Assembly (NCBI GenBank): GCA_024644595.1
Contig: JAHEHL010000009.1
Location: forward strand, 333,512 to 397,511
DNA length: 64,000 bases
Reading direction: 5' to 3'
Origin: Porticoccaceae bacterium
Lineage (GTDB): Bacteria; Pseudomonadota; Gammaproteobacteria; Pseudomonadales; Porticoccaceae
The translations under genes and the position numbers were made by a program. Below the pieces are notes generated by a model. It had not been told where the DNA came from, did not search any database, and saw only the letters and a list, made by a program, of their open reading frames with translations. This document shows, in pieces, positions 35,900 through 48,030 of the stretch (positions are counted from its first letter, which is position 1; every line of letters begins with the position of its first letter).

Positions 35900-35962
35900 T
35901 TTACTCGTTCTAGTCTTTCCAACACTTCTACTACTTAGCGATGCGCGCGGCTGCGCCACACC

Positions 35963-36817
35963 TTATTTCAAATACGTCTCCGGGTTAACTGGATTCCCGT
36001 CTCTACGTATTTCGAAATACATCGTACCATTTGATCCGAGCCGCGAGATAATCTCCATCTGCTTTACGGTTTGACCCTCTTTGACCATGATTTGATCGTT
36101 GTGGGCATAGGCACTCAATAAGATTTCACTGTGTTTAATAATAACCAGCTTACCATACCCGCGTAAACCCTCTCCTGCGTAGACAACCAGGCCCGGAGCT
36201 GAAGCGCGCACGGCCGACCGACTAACAGACTTTATCTGAATTCCTTTGTGCAGATCGGATGGGCTGTAGGCCTTGATAACCTTGCCTTTAACCGGCCACT
36301 GCCACTTCCAATCAGTTGAATAAACTACCGATTTGGGGGTCGATTTAGGCTTGGTTACAGGAGTATTTGTTACTTTTTGCCCAACTGTGGTCACGGAAGA
36401 GTTGGTTTTTGCCACTTTGCTAACAGGTTTTTCAACCGCTTTACTGACAGTTGTTGCCGCTGCTCTGGATATCTTGCTGACATCCAGTGACAACAATTGG
36501 CCACGGTTGATAACAAACGGTTCTCTGATGCCATTTGCTCGAGCCAATTTGCGAAAGTCGAGATCATAACGCCAGGCAATCGAATAGAGTGTTTCGCCGG
36601 CCTCTACCTGATGCACCATAATGCGGTTGCTCGGAGGGCCGGACCGACTGCTGACCGGTGCCGAATTAACACTACAGCCGGCCAGCCCGACAAGGATTGT
36701 CAGTAAAATCGCAGAGACTATTGGAGTCGGTCTGGATATCAAAATAGACGGCCTGCAAAAGATTGAAGTCAGCTGCGCTTTATCATACCGGGTTATTCTG
36801 ATATTTCGACCCTGCAT
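35963..36817 (-). CDS. nlpD: NlpD-type lipoprotein with LysM and degenerate M23 domain
   Basis: Outer-membrane lipoprotein that activates cell-wall amidases at the septum. The lipobox LAGC follows a hydrophobic segment near residues 33-48. A LysM domain (about 66-110, VEAGETLYSIAWRYDL) and a C-terminal M23/LytM domain (about 190-284) follow. The metal-site histidines of active M23 enzymes are missing: GIQIKS replaces the HxGxD region and MYFEIRR the HFE strand, as in NlpD-type activators. The ATG at 36817 gives a long n-region and a 35-bp overlap with the upstream gene; a TTG at 36742 with a CAGG site would give a normal 22-residue signal. Confidence 0.93.
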   Translation of the reverse strand: MQGRNIRITRYDKAQLTSIFCRPSILISRPTPIVSAILLTILVGLAGCSVNSAPVSSRSGPPSNRIMVHQVEAGETLYSIAWRYDLDFRKLARANGIREPFVINRGQLLSLDVSKISRAAATTVSKAVEKPVSKVAKTNSSVTTVGQKVTNTPVTKPKSTPKSVVYSTDWKWQWPVKGKVIKAYSPSDLHKGIQIKSVSRSAVRASAPGLVVYAGEGLRGYGKLVIIKHSEILLSAYAHNDQIMVKEGQTVKQMEIISRLGSNGTMYFEIRRDGNPVNPETYLK

Positions 36818-37724
36818 ATTCCAGGCCGAGAACCAAAATCAGGCCAAACAGCATGGCCGAGACACTCAGTAATGTTTGGGCGTCGGCCCCAACCAGCTGG
36901 GTATATTGACTGGGCCAGAGGTTCTGCGCCGACAAGACAATGGTTTTGCCAGAGTGACTAACCACAGACTCCAACACCTGTTTCCATGGCCAGATAATCT
37001 TCAGGCTGCCAACCAGGAAACCGCACATCGTCGCGATAACCAGCCTCTCGTAGCGCGACAGCATCCACGACAGCAGACGACTAAACATCGATAGACCAAT
37101 AATGCCACCGAGACCAAAGACCAACAGAATATCCAACTTGAGCTCGGCAATAGCACCGATAAAAATCGGGTAGAGTCCCAGCAACATCAAAATAAACGAA
37201 CCTGATATACCCGGTAAAATCATCGCACAGAGTGCGATACAACCCGCGAAAAACATCGTTATCAACGAGCCCTCAAGCTGCACGGACGGAGCGATGGATA
37301 TACCCCAGGCAATCACGACGCCGCCTACAAACAACACTAGTTCCTGCCAGCGAGAAAAACGGTATTGACGCAACAGATAGATCACGGAGCCGACAATCAG
37401 GCCCACAAAGAATGACCACAGCGGCAAAGGGTGTTCAGCCAGCAAATATTGCATAACCACTGCCAGTGAAAACAGGCTAGTAAAAATGCCGCTCAGCAAG
37501 ACGACTAGAAAATTGCCATTAATATATTTCCAGGCAGCGCCAAAGCCCTGCTTTTTCAGCACCCTGAGCGCCTGCAGGTTCAATGATTTAATCGTCTCGA
37601 TTAACTCGATGTAAATACCGCTAACAAACGCGATGGTGCCGCCCGAGACGCCAGGAACCACATCGGCAGCGCCCATCGCCAAGCCCTTGGCAAAAAGTAA
37701 CAGGTGTTGGCTAAAACTGCGCAT
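36783..37724 (-). CDS. DUF368 domain membrane protein
   Basis: Polytopic inner-membrane protein of 313 residues with about eight to ten membrane helices. The DUF368 signatures near the N-terminus (GAADVVPGVSGGTIAFVSGIY) and the repeat of the same motif (CAMILPGISGSFILMLLGLY) are clear. Family members are linked to undecaprenyl-phosphate recycling (the DUF368/PopT group); I infer that role from family knowledge only. It sits between pcm and nlpD, where many relatives have no gene, and overlaps nlpD by 35 bp if nlpD starts at 36817. Confidence 0.9.
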   Translation of the reverse strand: MRSFSQHLLLFAKGLAMGAADVVPGVSGGTIAFVSGIYIELIETIKSLNLQALRVLKKQGFGAAWKYINGNFLVVLLSGIFTSLFSLAVVMQYLLAEHPLPLWSFFVGLIVGSVIYLLRQYRFSRWQELVLFVGGVVIAWGISIAPSVQLEGSLITMFFAGCIALCAMILPGISGSFILMLLGLYPIFIGAIAELKLDILLVFGLGGIIGLSMFSRLLSWMLSRYERLVIATMCGFLVGSLKIIWPWKQVLESVVSHSGKTIVLSAQNLWPSQYTQLVGADAQTLLSVSAMLFGLILVLGLEYAGSKYQNNPV

Positions 37725-37779
37725 AGGTACTCCAAATTGGGTCTACAAATCCGTCACTCTACGGTGACTCCGGTTCAGT

Positions 37780-38451
37780 CTAACGCGACAGGCCACCCAA
37801 CAGCGGCACAAATTTGACCTGCTCAACAACCTCTTCTTCAAACTCGGAAGAGCTGCCAACACGACGCAGCACTCGCAGATCTTGCACATCACCCGCACCC
37901 ACCGGTATAACCAAAATGCCATTCGGGGCTAGCTGATGTAGCAGCTCGTCGGGAATCGCATGAGGCGCGGCAGTGGTGATAATGCCATCGTATGGAGCAT
38001 GCTTCTGCCAACCAAAGCTGCCATCCGAAAGCTCGGCGGTGATATTTCGCAGGCCGAGTTTGCGGAACCGCTCTTTCGCCTTTATCAGCAGTGGTTCTAT
38101 TCGCTCCACCGAGCAAACATGCTCCACCAACTGCGCCAAAATCGTTGCCTGAAAACCTGAACCAGTGCCGATTTCAAGAACCTTTTTAAGTGGCCCCGCA
38201 GCGAGCAGTATCTCAGTCATACGCGCAACAATATAGGGCTGCGAAAGTGTCTGCGAAAAGCCTATCGGCAATGCTGTATCTTCATAGGCGCGATGCGCCA
38301 GTGCTTCATCGAGGAAAATATGTCGCGGAGTAATACGAAAAACATCGAGGAGACGTTGATTGGTGATACCCTGGTCTTTCAGGCGCTGAATCAGCCGCTC
38401 TCGCGTTCGCTGAGAGGTCATGCCAATACCAGACAATTCAATCGAGTTCAC
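37780..38451 (-). CDS. pcm: Protein-L-isoaspartate O-methyltransferase
   Basis: Repairs isoaspartyl residues in damaged proteins using S-adenosylmethionine. 223 residues. The motif [18 protein letters not shown] and the SAM-binding [18 protein letters not shown] are intact, and the C-terminal GDVQDLRVL segment is typical. It normally overlaps surE, but here the next upstream gene is truD, 139 bp away. Confidence 0.97.
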   Translation of the reverse strand: MNSIELSGIGMTSQRTRERLIQRLKDQGITNQRLLDVFRITPRHIFLDEALAHRAYEDTALPIGFSQTLSQPYIVARMTEILLAAGPLKKVLEIGTGSGFQATILAQLVEHVCSVERIEPLLIKAKERFRKLGLRNITAELSDGSFGWQKHAPYDGIITTAAPHAIPDELLHQLAPNGILVIPVGAGDVQDLRVLRRVGSSSEFEEEVVEQVKFVPLLGGLSR

Positions 38452-38590
38452 ACAAAATCCTCTATTTCTGTATCACCGGAAAAAACCGGATTCGATTTAC
38501 AGCTCTAATTATTCGTTGTTGCCAACTACGCAGTAGAATTTTTAGCGAGACGTAGCCGGATAACCGTTAAAAAAATACTGTGCAAATATA

Positions 38591-39541
38591 TCACAGCACC
38601 TCTATTTTCGGGCGGAATAATTCTGCGATCTCGCGCAGAATCACCGTTGCAAAACAACCGCCAGAGAGCTCAAAGGTCAGCTGCAACTGATCTCTATCAA
38701 GACGCTGCCAGGCCATTGCCTGAGGTTGCAGTATCAACGCTCGGCGCTCCTGTTTCAGTCCGGCGTGCTCCAGGGCATAACACCAGGACTGCCAGTCGGC
38801 GAGAACGGTCTGCTCAAGCTGCTGAAGGTCACCACTGGCCGCTGAGCGGCCGCGCCCCCAAAGAGGCCCGCTAGGTTCGCGCTCGCCGGGCAAGGCTATT
38901 GACCAGGTTTGGCCATGCAGGCGTTCGGCAAGTACCAGATTAAACAGCCACGAACGCGCCGCCGAGAGAAACATTCCAGTGCCGTGACGGTTGCCTTTAA
39001 GCTGATCGCGTTCGATCAAACTCTGGGCTTTAACGAGGTTGCCATCATCGTGCCCGAAGCGTTGCTCACCAAAATAGTTGGGAACACCACTGGCGGCAAT
39101 CGCAGAAAGCCGCGCATCGATTTCAGAAAAATGGTCGTCCAGCGCGGCAAACTCTCTCAAGATCAGACAGAATCGATTGCCCGCATGCATACCACGGCGC
39201 AGTTTTTTAGTGTGACGGGTCATACTGAGAACCGTGAAATCACTGTGCTGAAGCTGTTCGAGCGCGATATCCCTGCCCGGCATATATAGGCTGAACCATT
39301 GCGTGGTCACAGCGAAACGATCTTTTAATCCACAAAAACTCACATCATTGCGTTTGATGCCGGCAAGCTGCGCCAAGAGTCCCGCCACCCATTGAGTATT
39401 CTGATCGCGCTTGCGGATATGCAAAAACACATGTTCGCCCTCAGCACTGGGTTCAAAACCGAGAATTTCGTCAACCTGAAAGTCCTCAGGTTGGCTGCGA
39501 TAGACTGCGCGACCAAAAGAGTCAGGAAACAAATGCGGCAA
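38591..39541 (-). CDS. truD: tRNA pseudouridine-13 synthase TruD
   Basis: Makes pseudouridine at position 13 of tRNA-Glu. The nucleophile Asp is in the GLKDR motif (VSFCGLKDRFAVTTQWF), and VPNYFGEQRFG and LSAARSWLFN are typical. The first canonical start is TTG at 39541, giving 316 residues, yet the conserved N-terminal residues DFDFQRLP lie upstream and in frame. No ATG, GTG or TTG occurs before the in-frame stop at 39604; ATT at 39580 is the best rare-start candidate, giving 329 residues. Follows ispF by about 60-100 bp. Confidence 0.93.
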   Translation of the reverse strand: MPHLFPDSFGRAVYRSQPEDFQVDEILGFEPSAEGEHVFLHIRKRDQNTQWVAGLLAQLAGIKRNDVSFCGLKDRFAVTTQWFSLYMPGRDIALEQLQHSDFTVLSMTRHTKKLRRGMHAGNRFCLILREFAALDDHFSEIDARLSAIAASGVPNYFGEQRFGHDDGNLVKAQSLIERDQLKGNRHGTGMFLSAARSWLFNLVLAERLHGQTWSIALPGEREPSGPLWGRGRSAASGDLQQLEQTVLADWQSWCYALEHAGLKQERRALILQPQAMAWQRLDRDQLQLTFELSGGCFATVILREIAELFRPKIEVL

Positions 39542-39641
39542 ACGCTGGAAATCGAAATCTGGAGAGGCAGGAGAGGTAATCGTGATTAGTCCGGGTAACG
39601 TTTAAGTTAACCCACGTGCAGTGGGCGCAAAAGATCTGCCT

Positions 39642-40115
39642 TTATAGCGGCTCGATCAACACCACAGCATGGCAGGCAATACCTTCTTTGCGCCCGGTAA
39701 AGCCGAGTGTTTCGGTAGTAGTGGCCTTAATATTTATTTGGCTGATACTGCAGCTGATATCGGCTGACAGGTTGAGGCGCATCTTATCGAGATGCGGCAG
39801 CATTTTGGGCTTTTCAGCAACAATAGTGATATCTGCATTGCCTAACCGATAGCCGCTGTCGGTAATCATCTGCACGACCGACCGCAATAGCCCTCGGCTA
39901 TCGGCGCCGCGCCACCGACTATCAGTGTCGGGAAAATGCTGACCAATATCACCAAGTGCCGCCGCTCCAAGCAAGCTGTCAATCAGAGCGTGAATCAGTA
40001 CATCGCCATCAGAGTGGGCAACAAAACTCTGCTCAAAGGGAATCTCAACACCACCGAGCATCAATTTATCGCCAGGACCAAACCGGTGAACATCGTAACC
40101 ATGTCCTATTCGCAT
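39642..40115 (-). CDS. ispF: 2-C-methyl-D-erythritol 2,4-cyclodiphosphate synthase
   Basis: Cyclises the CDP-methylerythritol phosphate intermediate in the MEP isoprenoid pathway. 157 residues. The metal ligands Asp8 and His10 are in DVHRFGPGD, with His44 region [30 protein letters not shown]. It overlaps ispD by 10 bp, so the two are translated together. The isoprenoid product feeds undecaprenyl carriers for the envelope genes nearby. Confidence 0.98.
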   Translation of the reverse strand: MRIGHGYDVHRFGPGDKLMLGGVEIPFEQSFVAHSDGDVLIHALIDSLLGAAALGDIGQHFPDTDSRWRGADSRGLLRSVVQMITDSGYRLGNADITIVAEKPKMLPHLDKMRLNLSADISCSISQINIKATTTETLGFTGRKEGIACHAVVLIEPL

Positions 40116-40819
40116 TGCTCAATCTCCTGACAGTTCATAATCGCTTCAGCAATCACCAGGTCTTCGCGATGGGTGATTTTTATATTGTCGCGACGGCCCT
40201 CGACAACGCTGACTGGTTGACCAGCGTACTCAATCGCCGACGCTTCATCGGTGGGCATCTGCCCATCGGCCAACATGGCCTGCAACGCCTGCAGCAACAA
40301 ACCATAACGAAACATTTGCGGAGTTTGCGCGGCCCGGAAGAGACTGCGATCCGGAGTACAGGCGACCATATTGTCACTCGTCATCTGCTTGAGCGTATCA
40401 CTGACCGGCGTAGCGAGAATCCCGCCCACGGCATTATCATGAAGCTGCTCAATCAACTTGAGTATGTCAGATGGCGTGATACAGGGGCGCGCAATATCGT
40501 GCACTAATACCCAGTCGTTAGGATCAGCTTGCCCTTCGATCGCCTGCAGACCCCGTACAACCGAATGCACCCGCTCCACGCCGCCGGCGACCCGCTCCAC
40601 CCGTGGATAGCTGGCAGCGCTAACTTCCCGCCATGCAGGGGCGTCGAGATCGCAGGGCACAATAATTTTTTTAATCGACGTAATCGCCAGCAAACGAGCG
40701 AGGCTGTGCTGTGCAACCAATTGGTCACCTAGACGACAAAACTGCTTGGGGCGTTCACCCCCAAAACGTCTGCCGCTGCCGGCTGCCGGAACAATTGCCC
40801 AATAGTTAAGCACAGTCAT
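40106..40819 (-). CDS. ispD: 2-C-methyl-D-erythritol 4-phosphate cytidylyltransferase
   Basis: Adds CMP to methylerythritol phosphate in the MEP pathway. 237 residues. The nucleotide-binding [18 protein letters not shown] is at about residues 10-27, and the [14 protein letters not shown] and [11 protein letters not shown] segments are typical. It overlaps ftsB by 4 bp (ATGA) and ispF by 10 bp, forming ftsB-ispD-ispF. Confidence 0.98.
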   Translation of the reverse strand: MTVLNYWAIVPAAGSGRRFGGERPKQFCRLGDQLVAQHSLARLLAITSIKKIIVPCDLDAPAWREVSAASYPRVERVAGGVERVHSVVRGLQAIEGQADPNDWVLVHDIARPCITPSDILKLIEQLHDNAVGGILATPVSDTLKQMTSDNMVACTPDRSLFRAAQTPQMFRYGLLLQALQAMLADGQMPTDEASAIEYAGQPVSVVEGRRDNIKITHREDLVIAEAIMNCQEIEQCE

Positions 40820-41124
40820 TGCTTGCGCTCTGCGGTATTTGAACGCTGATTATCTTTATCAATCACCAGGTAAAAGGTTTCGCCCTGTTTAATCATGCCG
40901 AGATCGGCGCGAGCTTTCTCTTCAATTGAATCGAGGTTAGTTTTCAGACTCTCAACATCGGTCGCTATGCGTTGATTGCGATCCCGCAGCGCCTGATTTT
41001 CTTCTTCCTGCTGTTGAAGTTGGCGGTTTAACTCGGCGCGATGAGCCAGACTGCCCTCGCCAACCCACAGTCGAAACTGCAAGCCAGCGAGAAGAACAAG
41101 CAATATAAGGGTTAACCAGCGCAT
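40816..41124 (-). CDS. ftsB: Cell division protein FtsB
   Basis: Bitopic divisome protein that forms FtsQ-FtsL-FtsB. 102 residues: a short N-terminal cytoplasmic part, a membrane helix at about 4-18 (LTLILLVLLAGLQFRLW), then a periplasmic coiled coil (about 28-70, LNRQLQQQEEENQALRDRN). Size and order in the ftsB-ispD-ispF operon are conserved. It begins 82 bp after eno on the same strand. Confidence 0.96.
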   Translation of the reverse strand: MRWLTLILLVLLAGLQFRLWVGEGSLAHRAELNRQLQQQEEENQALRDRNQRIATDVESLKTNLDSIEEKARADLGMIKQGETFYLVIDKDNQRSNTAERKQ

Positions 41125-41205
41125 GGGAGCATTCTATTCGCTTTTAGTGCGTTTGCACATTAACCGCTGCGGGCCACACAGAGTGGCCGCAGATTACTCA
41201 GTGTT

Positions 41206-42501
<1,296 letters not shown>

Positions 42502-42563
42502 CTACTGCTTGCTCCATAGGTGTTAGTGTAAAAAGGTATCGACCGCAAAGTGGAAAATGCGCG

Positions 42564-45175
<2,612 letters not shown>

Positions 45176-45220
45176 CTACCAAAGATGGGGGAATAGACTA
45201 ACAGAAAGGCATAAAGGTTT

Positions 45221-46591
45221 CTACAGAGAGTTTGTCTGCCAAATGATTTTTAAGCCTTTATTATCAGCCTCAGCCTGCCACTCTTCACAGACCCAAAGAT
45301 CACCCACAGCCACTAGTTGCTCATCGATATAAAACAGCGGAATTCGCTCTCGCCACCAAGGCTCAAGCGCATGTTCCTGAAGCAGCTTTTTCAGGCTGTT
45401 GGAGTGTCCGCGACCTGCCGGCTGGCAGCGTTCGCCGCCGCGACGAAAGCGGACAGTCAGCGACTCCGGATCCTCAACCCGCAAGCCTGCGCCCAACACC
45501 GGTTCGGCGGTTAACAGATTGCCATCGGGCAGCAGCAGAGGCTCATCACCATTCCAGAATAAACAGAGATCCTGATCGACCTGCGCTCGCCCACTGAGCG
45601 GCGATCGCCGCTGCAGCAGATAGAGTCGTTGGCGATAGCGGCAGAGCTGCAGGTCACGACGTGCAATCCTGGGTTCACTGTCCCCTCGCGCCGGCAATAA
45701 AGAGTTCAAGGTTTCATCGATCAGAGTCGGATTCAGCAACGGCAGGCCATACATTTGAGGCCAGTAACGCAGCAAATTTTTCTGCCTCAATGGCTCCAGT
45801 TGGTCAAATCCGGACAGCGCCAGAGACCACCCCGCGCGCTCGATTCGCGGCTCAAGCGCGTCGAGATCAGCACGTGCCACCGCATCGGCCAACTGATCAG
45901 CTTGACGGCTCAGCTCGGCAGAATGTGTTACACCCTGAATATAATCTGGCCAGCGTTCAACGAGCGCGGGAACAACCCTGTTGCGCAGATAGTTGCGATC
46001 AAATTTGTTGTCCTGATTACTCTCATCCTCGATCCATGAGAGCTTTTGCGCGTGAGCATAATCCTCCAGCGCGGCTTTTGGGTATTCCAATAACGGTCTG
46101 ATTAATCGACCCCGGCCCACTGCGCGAGTCACAGGTATACCGGACAGCCCGCGCGGACCCGATCCACGCAACAAACGATAGAGCACCGTTTCAACCTGAT
46201 CATCGGCATGGTGACCCAACAACAATCGCCCACCCTTAATCAACTGCCTCTCAAATACCGCATAGCGGGCATCACGAGCAGCCGATTCAATTCCATCACC
46301 GCTTTCAGTAACGCTCACCGATTGAGCCTCAAACTGAATGCCGAGATCCAGACAAACCTGCGCTGCATGGTGCTGCCAGCCAGCCGCGTTAGTCGAGAGG
46401 CCGTGGTTGATATGTAATGCCATGATCCGTTCGGCAGGCACTACCTCCACAAGCAAGCGGAGTAAGACAGTGGAATCCAGGCCACCACTAAAGCCAACCA
46501 GAATTTGTTCTGTAGCCTCGAGTTCTGGCAGCCAGTCGGCAAACACAACACTGGCTGATAAGGCCGCTGATTGCGAGGTCCGCTCAGACAT
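45221..46591 (-). CDS. tilS: tRNA(Ile)-lysidine synthase
   Basis: Converts C34 of the AUA-reading tRNA-Ile to lysidine, using ATP and lysine, which switches codon and charging identity. 456 residues. The PP-loop SGGLDS is at 35-40 and the HHADDQVETVLYRLLRGSGPRGLSG segment is typical; the C-terminal TilS domains follow (RFRRGGERCQPAGR; LLQEHALEPWWRERIPLFY). Its start overlaps the yheU stop by 1 bp. The usual accA neighbour is absent. Confidence 0.97.
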   Translation of the reverse strand: MSERTSQSAALSASVVFADWLPELEATEQILVGFSGGLDSTVLLRLLVEVVPAERIMALHINHGLSTNAAGWQHHAAQVCLDLGIQFEAQSVSVTESGDGIESAARDARYAVFERQLIKGGRLLLGHHADDQVETVLYRLLRGSGPRGLSGIPVTRAVGRGRLIRPLLEYPKAALEDYAHAQKLSWIEDESNQDNKFDRNYLRNRVVPALVERWPDYIQGVTHSAELSRQADQLADAVARADLDALEPRIERAGWSLALSGFDQLEPLRQKNLLRYWPQMYGLPLLNPTLIDETLNSLLPARGDSEPRIARRDLQLCRYRQRLYLLQRRSPLSGRAQVDQDLCLFWNGDEPLLLPDGNLLTAEPVLGAGLRVEDPESLTVRFRRGGERCQPAGRGHSNSLKKLLQEHALEPWWRERIPLFYIDEQLVAVGDLWVCEEWQAEADNKGLKIIWQTNSL

Positions 46592-46857
46592 TACGGATAT
46601 TCGCTCTGATCATGTTGCTCATCCTCTTGAGCCTGATATTTCTGCAGCTGATGGCGGGTGAGAAGATTACAGTTTTCAGTAGCTGGATCGAAAGTGATCA
46701 CTACCTCACCCCGCGCCAACTGCCGTTGAACCTGGACAATTTTACTCTCCAGACTCGCCTCATGGGAGCCATAGTCAGTTCCCTCGCGCAAAATAAATTC
46801 TTCGATAATCGCGTTGAGGATTTCTGCAGTTAACATCTCGGCCGGAATTTCTATCAC
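46591..46857 (-). CDS. yheU: YheU family (UPF0270) protein
   Basis: Small protein of 88 residues. The UPF0270 signature (EILNAIIEEFILREGTDYG, then LESKIVQVQRQLARGEVVITFDP) is clear. Function is unknown. It runs into tilS with a 1-bp overlap, and trmL begins 97 bp away on the other strand. The last 15 residues are acidic and variable. Confidence 0.93.
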   Translation of the reverse strand: MIEIPAEMLTAEILNAIIEEFILREGTDYGSHEASLESKIVQVQRQLARGEVVITFDPATENCNLLTRHQLQKYQAQEDEQHDQSEYP

Positions 46858-46953
46858 GTCGGTGGCGTCTCAATCAGTTTCAAAGTTATATGGCTTGCAT
46901 AATAGTGCCATAATCGCGGGCACATAACCCGTCGATCAGCAGAGGAGTGCAAT

Positions 46954-47418
46954 ATGCTCGATATTGTTCTTTACCAGCCAGAAATTCCACCCAATACAGG
47001 CAATATTATTCGTCTCTGCGCCAACACCGGTTTTCGTCTGCACCTGATTGAGCCACTCGGATTTGATCTCGACGATAAGAAACTGCGCCGTGCAGGACTC
47101 GACTATCAGGAATTTCAATCTTTAACAGTACATCCCAGCCTCGACGCCTACCGCCAGAGCTGCCAGCCCAATACGATTTACGCACTCAGCACCAAAGGCA
47201 GCGTCTGTTATGCGGCGGCCAGCTTTCAACCAGGAGATGCGCTTTTATTTGGCCCCGAGACGCGAGGCCTGCCCGACGATGTTCGCAACAGTGTCGGCAC
47301 AGACCATGTTCTGCGACTACCTATGCAAGAGCAGAGCCGCAGCCTCAATCTTTCTAATACTGTCTCAATCATTGTCTATGAGGCTTGGCGACAGCTGGAC
47401 TTTGTCGGCGGTCGCTAA
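46954..47418 (+). CDS. trmL: tRNA (cytidine/uridine(34)-2'-O)-methyltransferase
   Basis: SPOUT-class enzyme that 2'-O-methylates the wobble nucleotide of the two tRNA-Leu isoacceptors (CmAA and cmnm5UmAA). 154 residues. The opening MLDIVLYQPEIPPNTGNIIRLCANTG and the knot motifs LLFGPETRGLP and LPMQEQSRSLNLSNTVSI are typical. It begins after a 96-bp divergent gap that contains a TATGGC/GCCATA dyad at 46889-46912. The next two genes are a flavodoxin and an MnmC2-type oxidoreductase. Confidence 0.97.
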   Translation: MLDIVLYQPEIPPNTGNIIRLCANTGFRLHLIEPLGFDLDDKKLRRAGLDYQEFQSLTVHPSLDAYRQSCQPNTIYALSTKGSVCYAAASFQPGDALLFGPETRGLPDDVRNSVGTDHVLRLPMQEQSRSLNLSNTVSIIVYEAWRQLDFVGGR

Positions 47419-47499
47419 AAGGCCATTCCGTGTCGCAGGCCGAGCAGGTATCATTACGCACCCGGAACCCGTCTACCCACAGTTTGAGAACCAGAACCC

Positions 47500-48030
47500 A
47501 TGAGCGTATCCATCGGCTTGTTTTACGGCAGCTCGACCTGCTACACAGAGATGGCTGGCGAAAAGATTGGCGAATGGATCAATAACCGTTACGCCGGCTG
47601 CGTCAGCCTGCACAATATTGCCGACCAACCTCTCAGCCTGATGGTCCAATACGACTTTTTAATTTTAGGTATTCCAACCTGGGATTACGGCGAACTGCAA
47701 GAAGACTGGGAAACCCACTGGGACGAGTTAGATCGGATCGATTTCACCGGCAAGCAGGTCGCAGTTTATGGGCTCGGCGACCAGGTCGGTTATCCGGAAT
47801 GGTTTCAGGATGCACTGGGCTATCTCTGGGCCAAAGTAAAAAATCAGGGCGCCACAATGGTCGGCGCCTGGCCTAACGAGGGCTATACCTTTGATGAGTC
47901 GAAAGCACTCAGCGAGGATCAGAGTCAGTTTGTCGGACTGGCGCTCGACGATGAAAATCAGCTCGATCTGACCAACGACTACATTGAACGCTGGTGTCAG
48001 CAGATTTGCGCCGAATTCGGCCTCGAGTAA
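47500..48030 (+). CDS. fldB: Flavodoxin (FldB-type, long chain)
   Basis: FMN-binding electron carrier of 176 residues. The phosphate-binding loop GSSTCYTEMAGEKIG is at about 9-23. FMN-stacking regions LGIPTWDYGELQEDWETHWDEL and VYGLGDQVGYPEWFQDALG, and the long-chain insert, are typical of FldA/FldB; FldB is favoured by overall similarity, not proven. Its stop overlaps the start of the mnmC2 gene by one base (TAATG), implying translational coupling. Confidence 0.93.
   Translation: MSVSIGLFYGSSTCYTEMAGEKIGEWINNRYAGCVSLHNIADQPLSLMVQYDFLILGIPTWDYGELQEDWETHWDELDRIDFTGKQVAVYGLGDQVGYPEWFQDALGYLWAKVKNQGATMVGAWPNEGYTFDESKALSEDQSQFVGLALDDENQLDLTNDYIERWCQQICAEFGLE

Noticed and set aside
35879-35904. 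Plus-strand terminator (ACCACC/GGTGGT then T run)
   Set aside because: No plus-strand gene ends here; it lies in the minus-strand rpoS leader, so it is better read as part of that leader.
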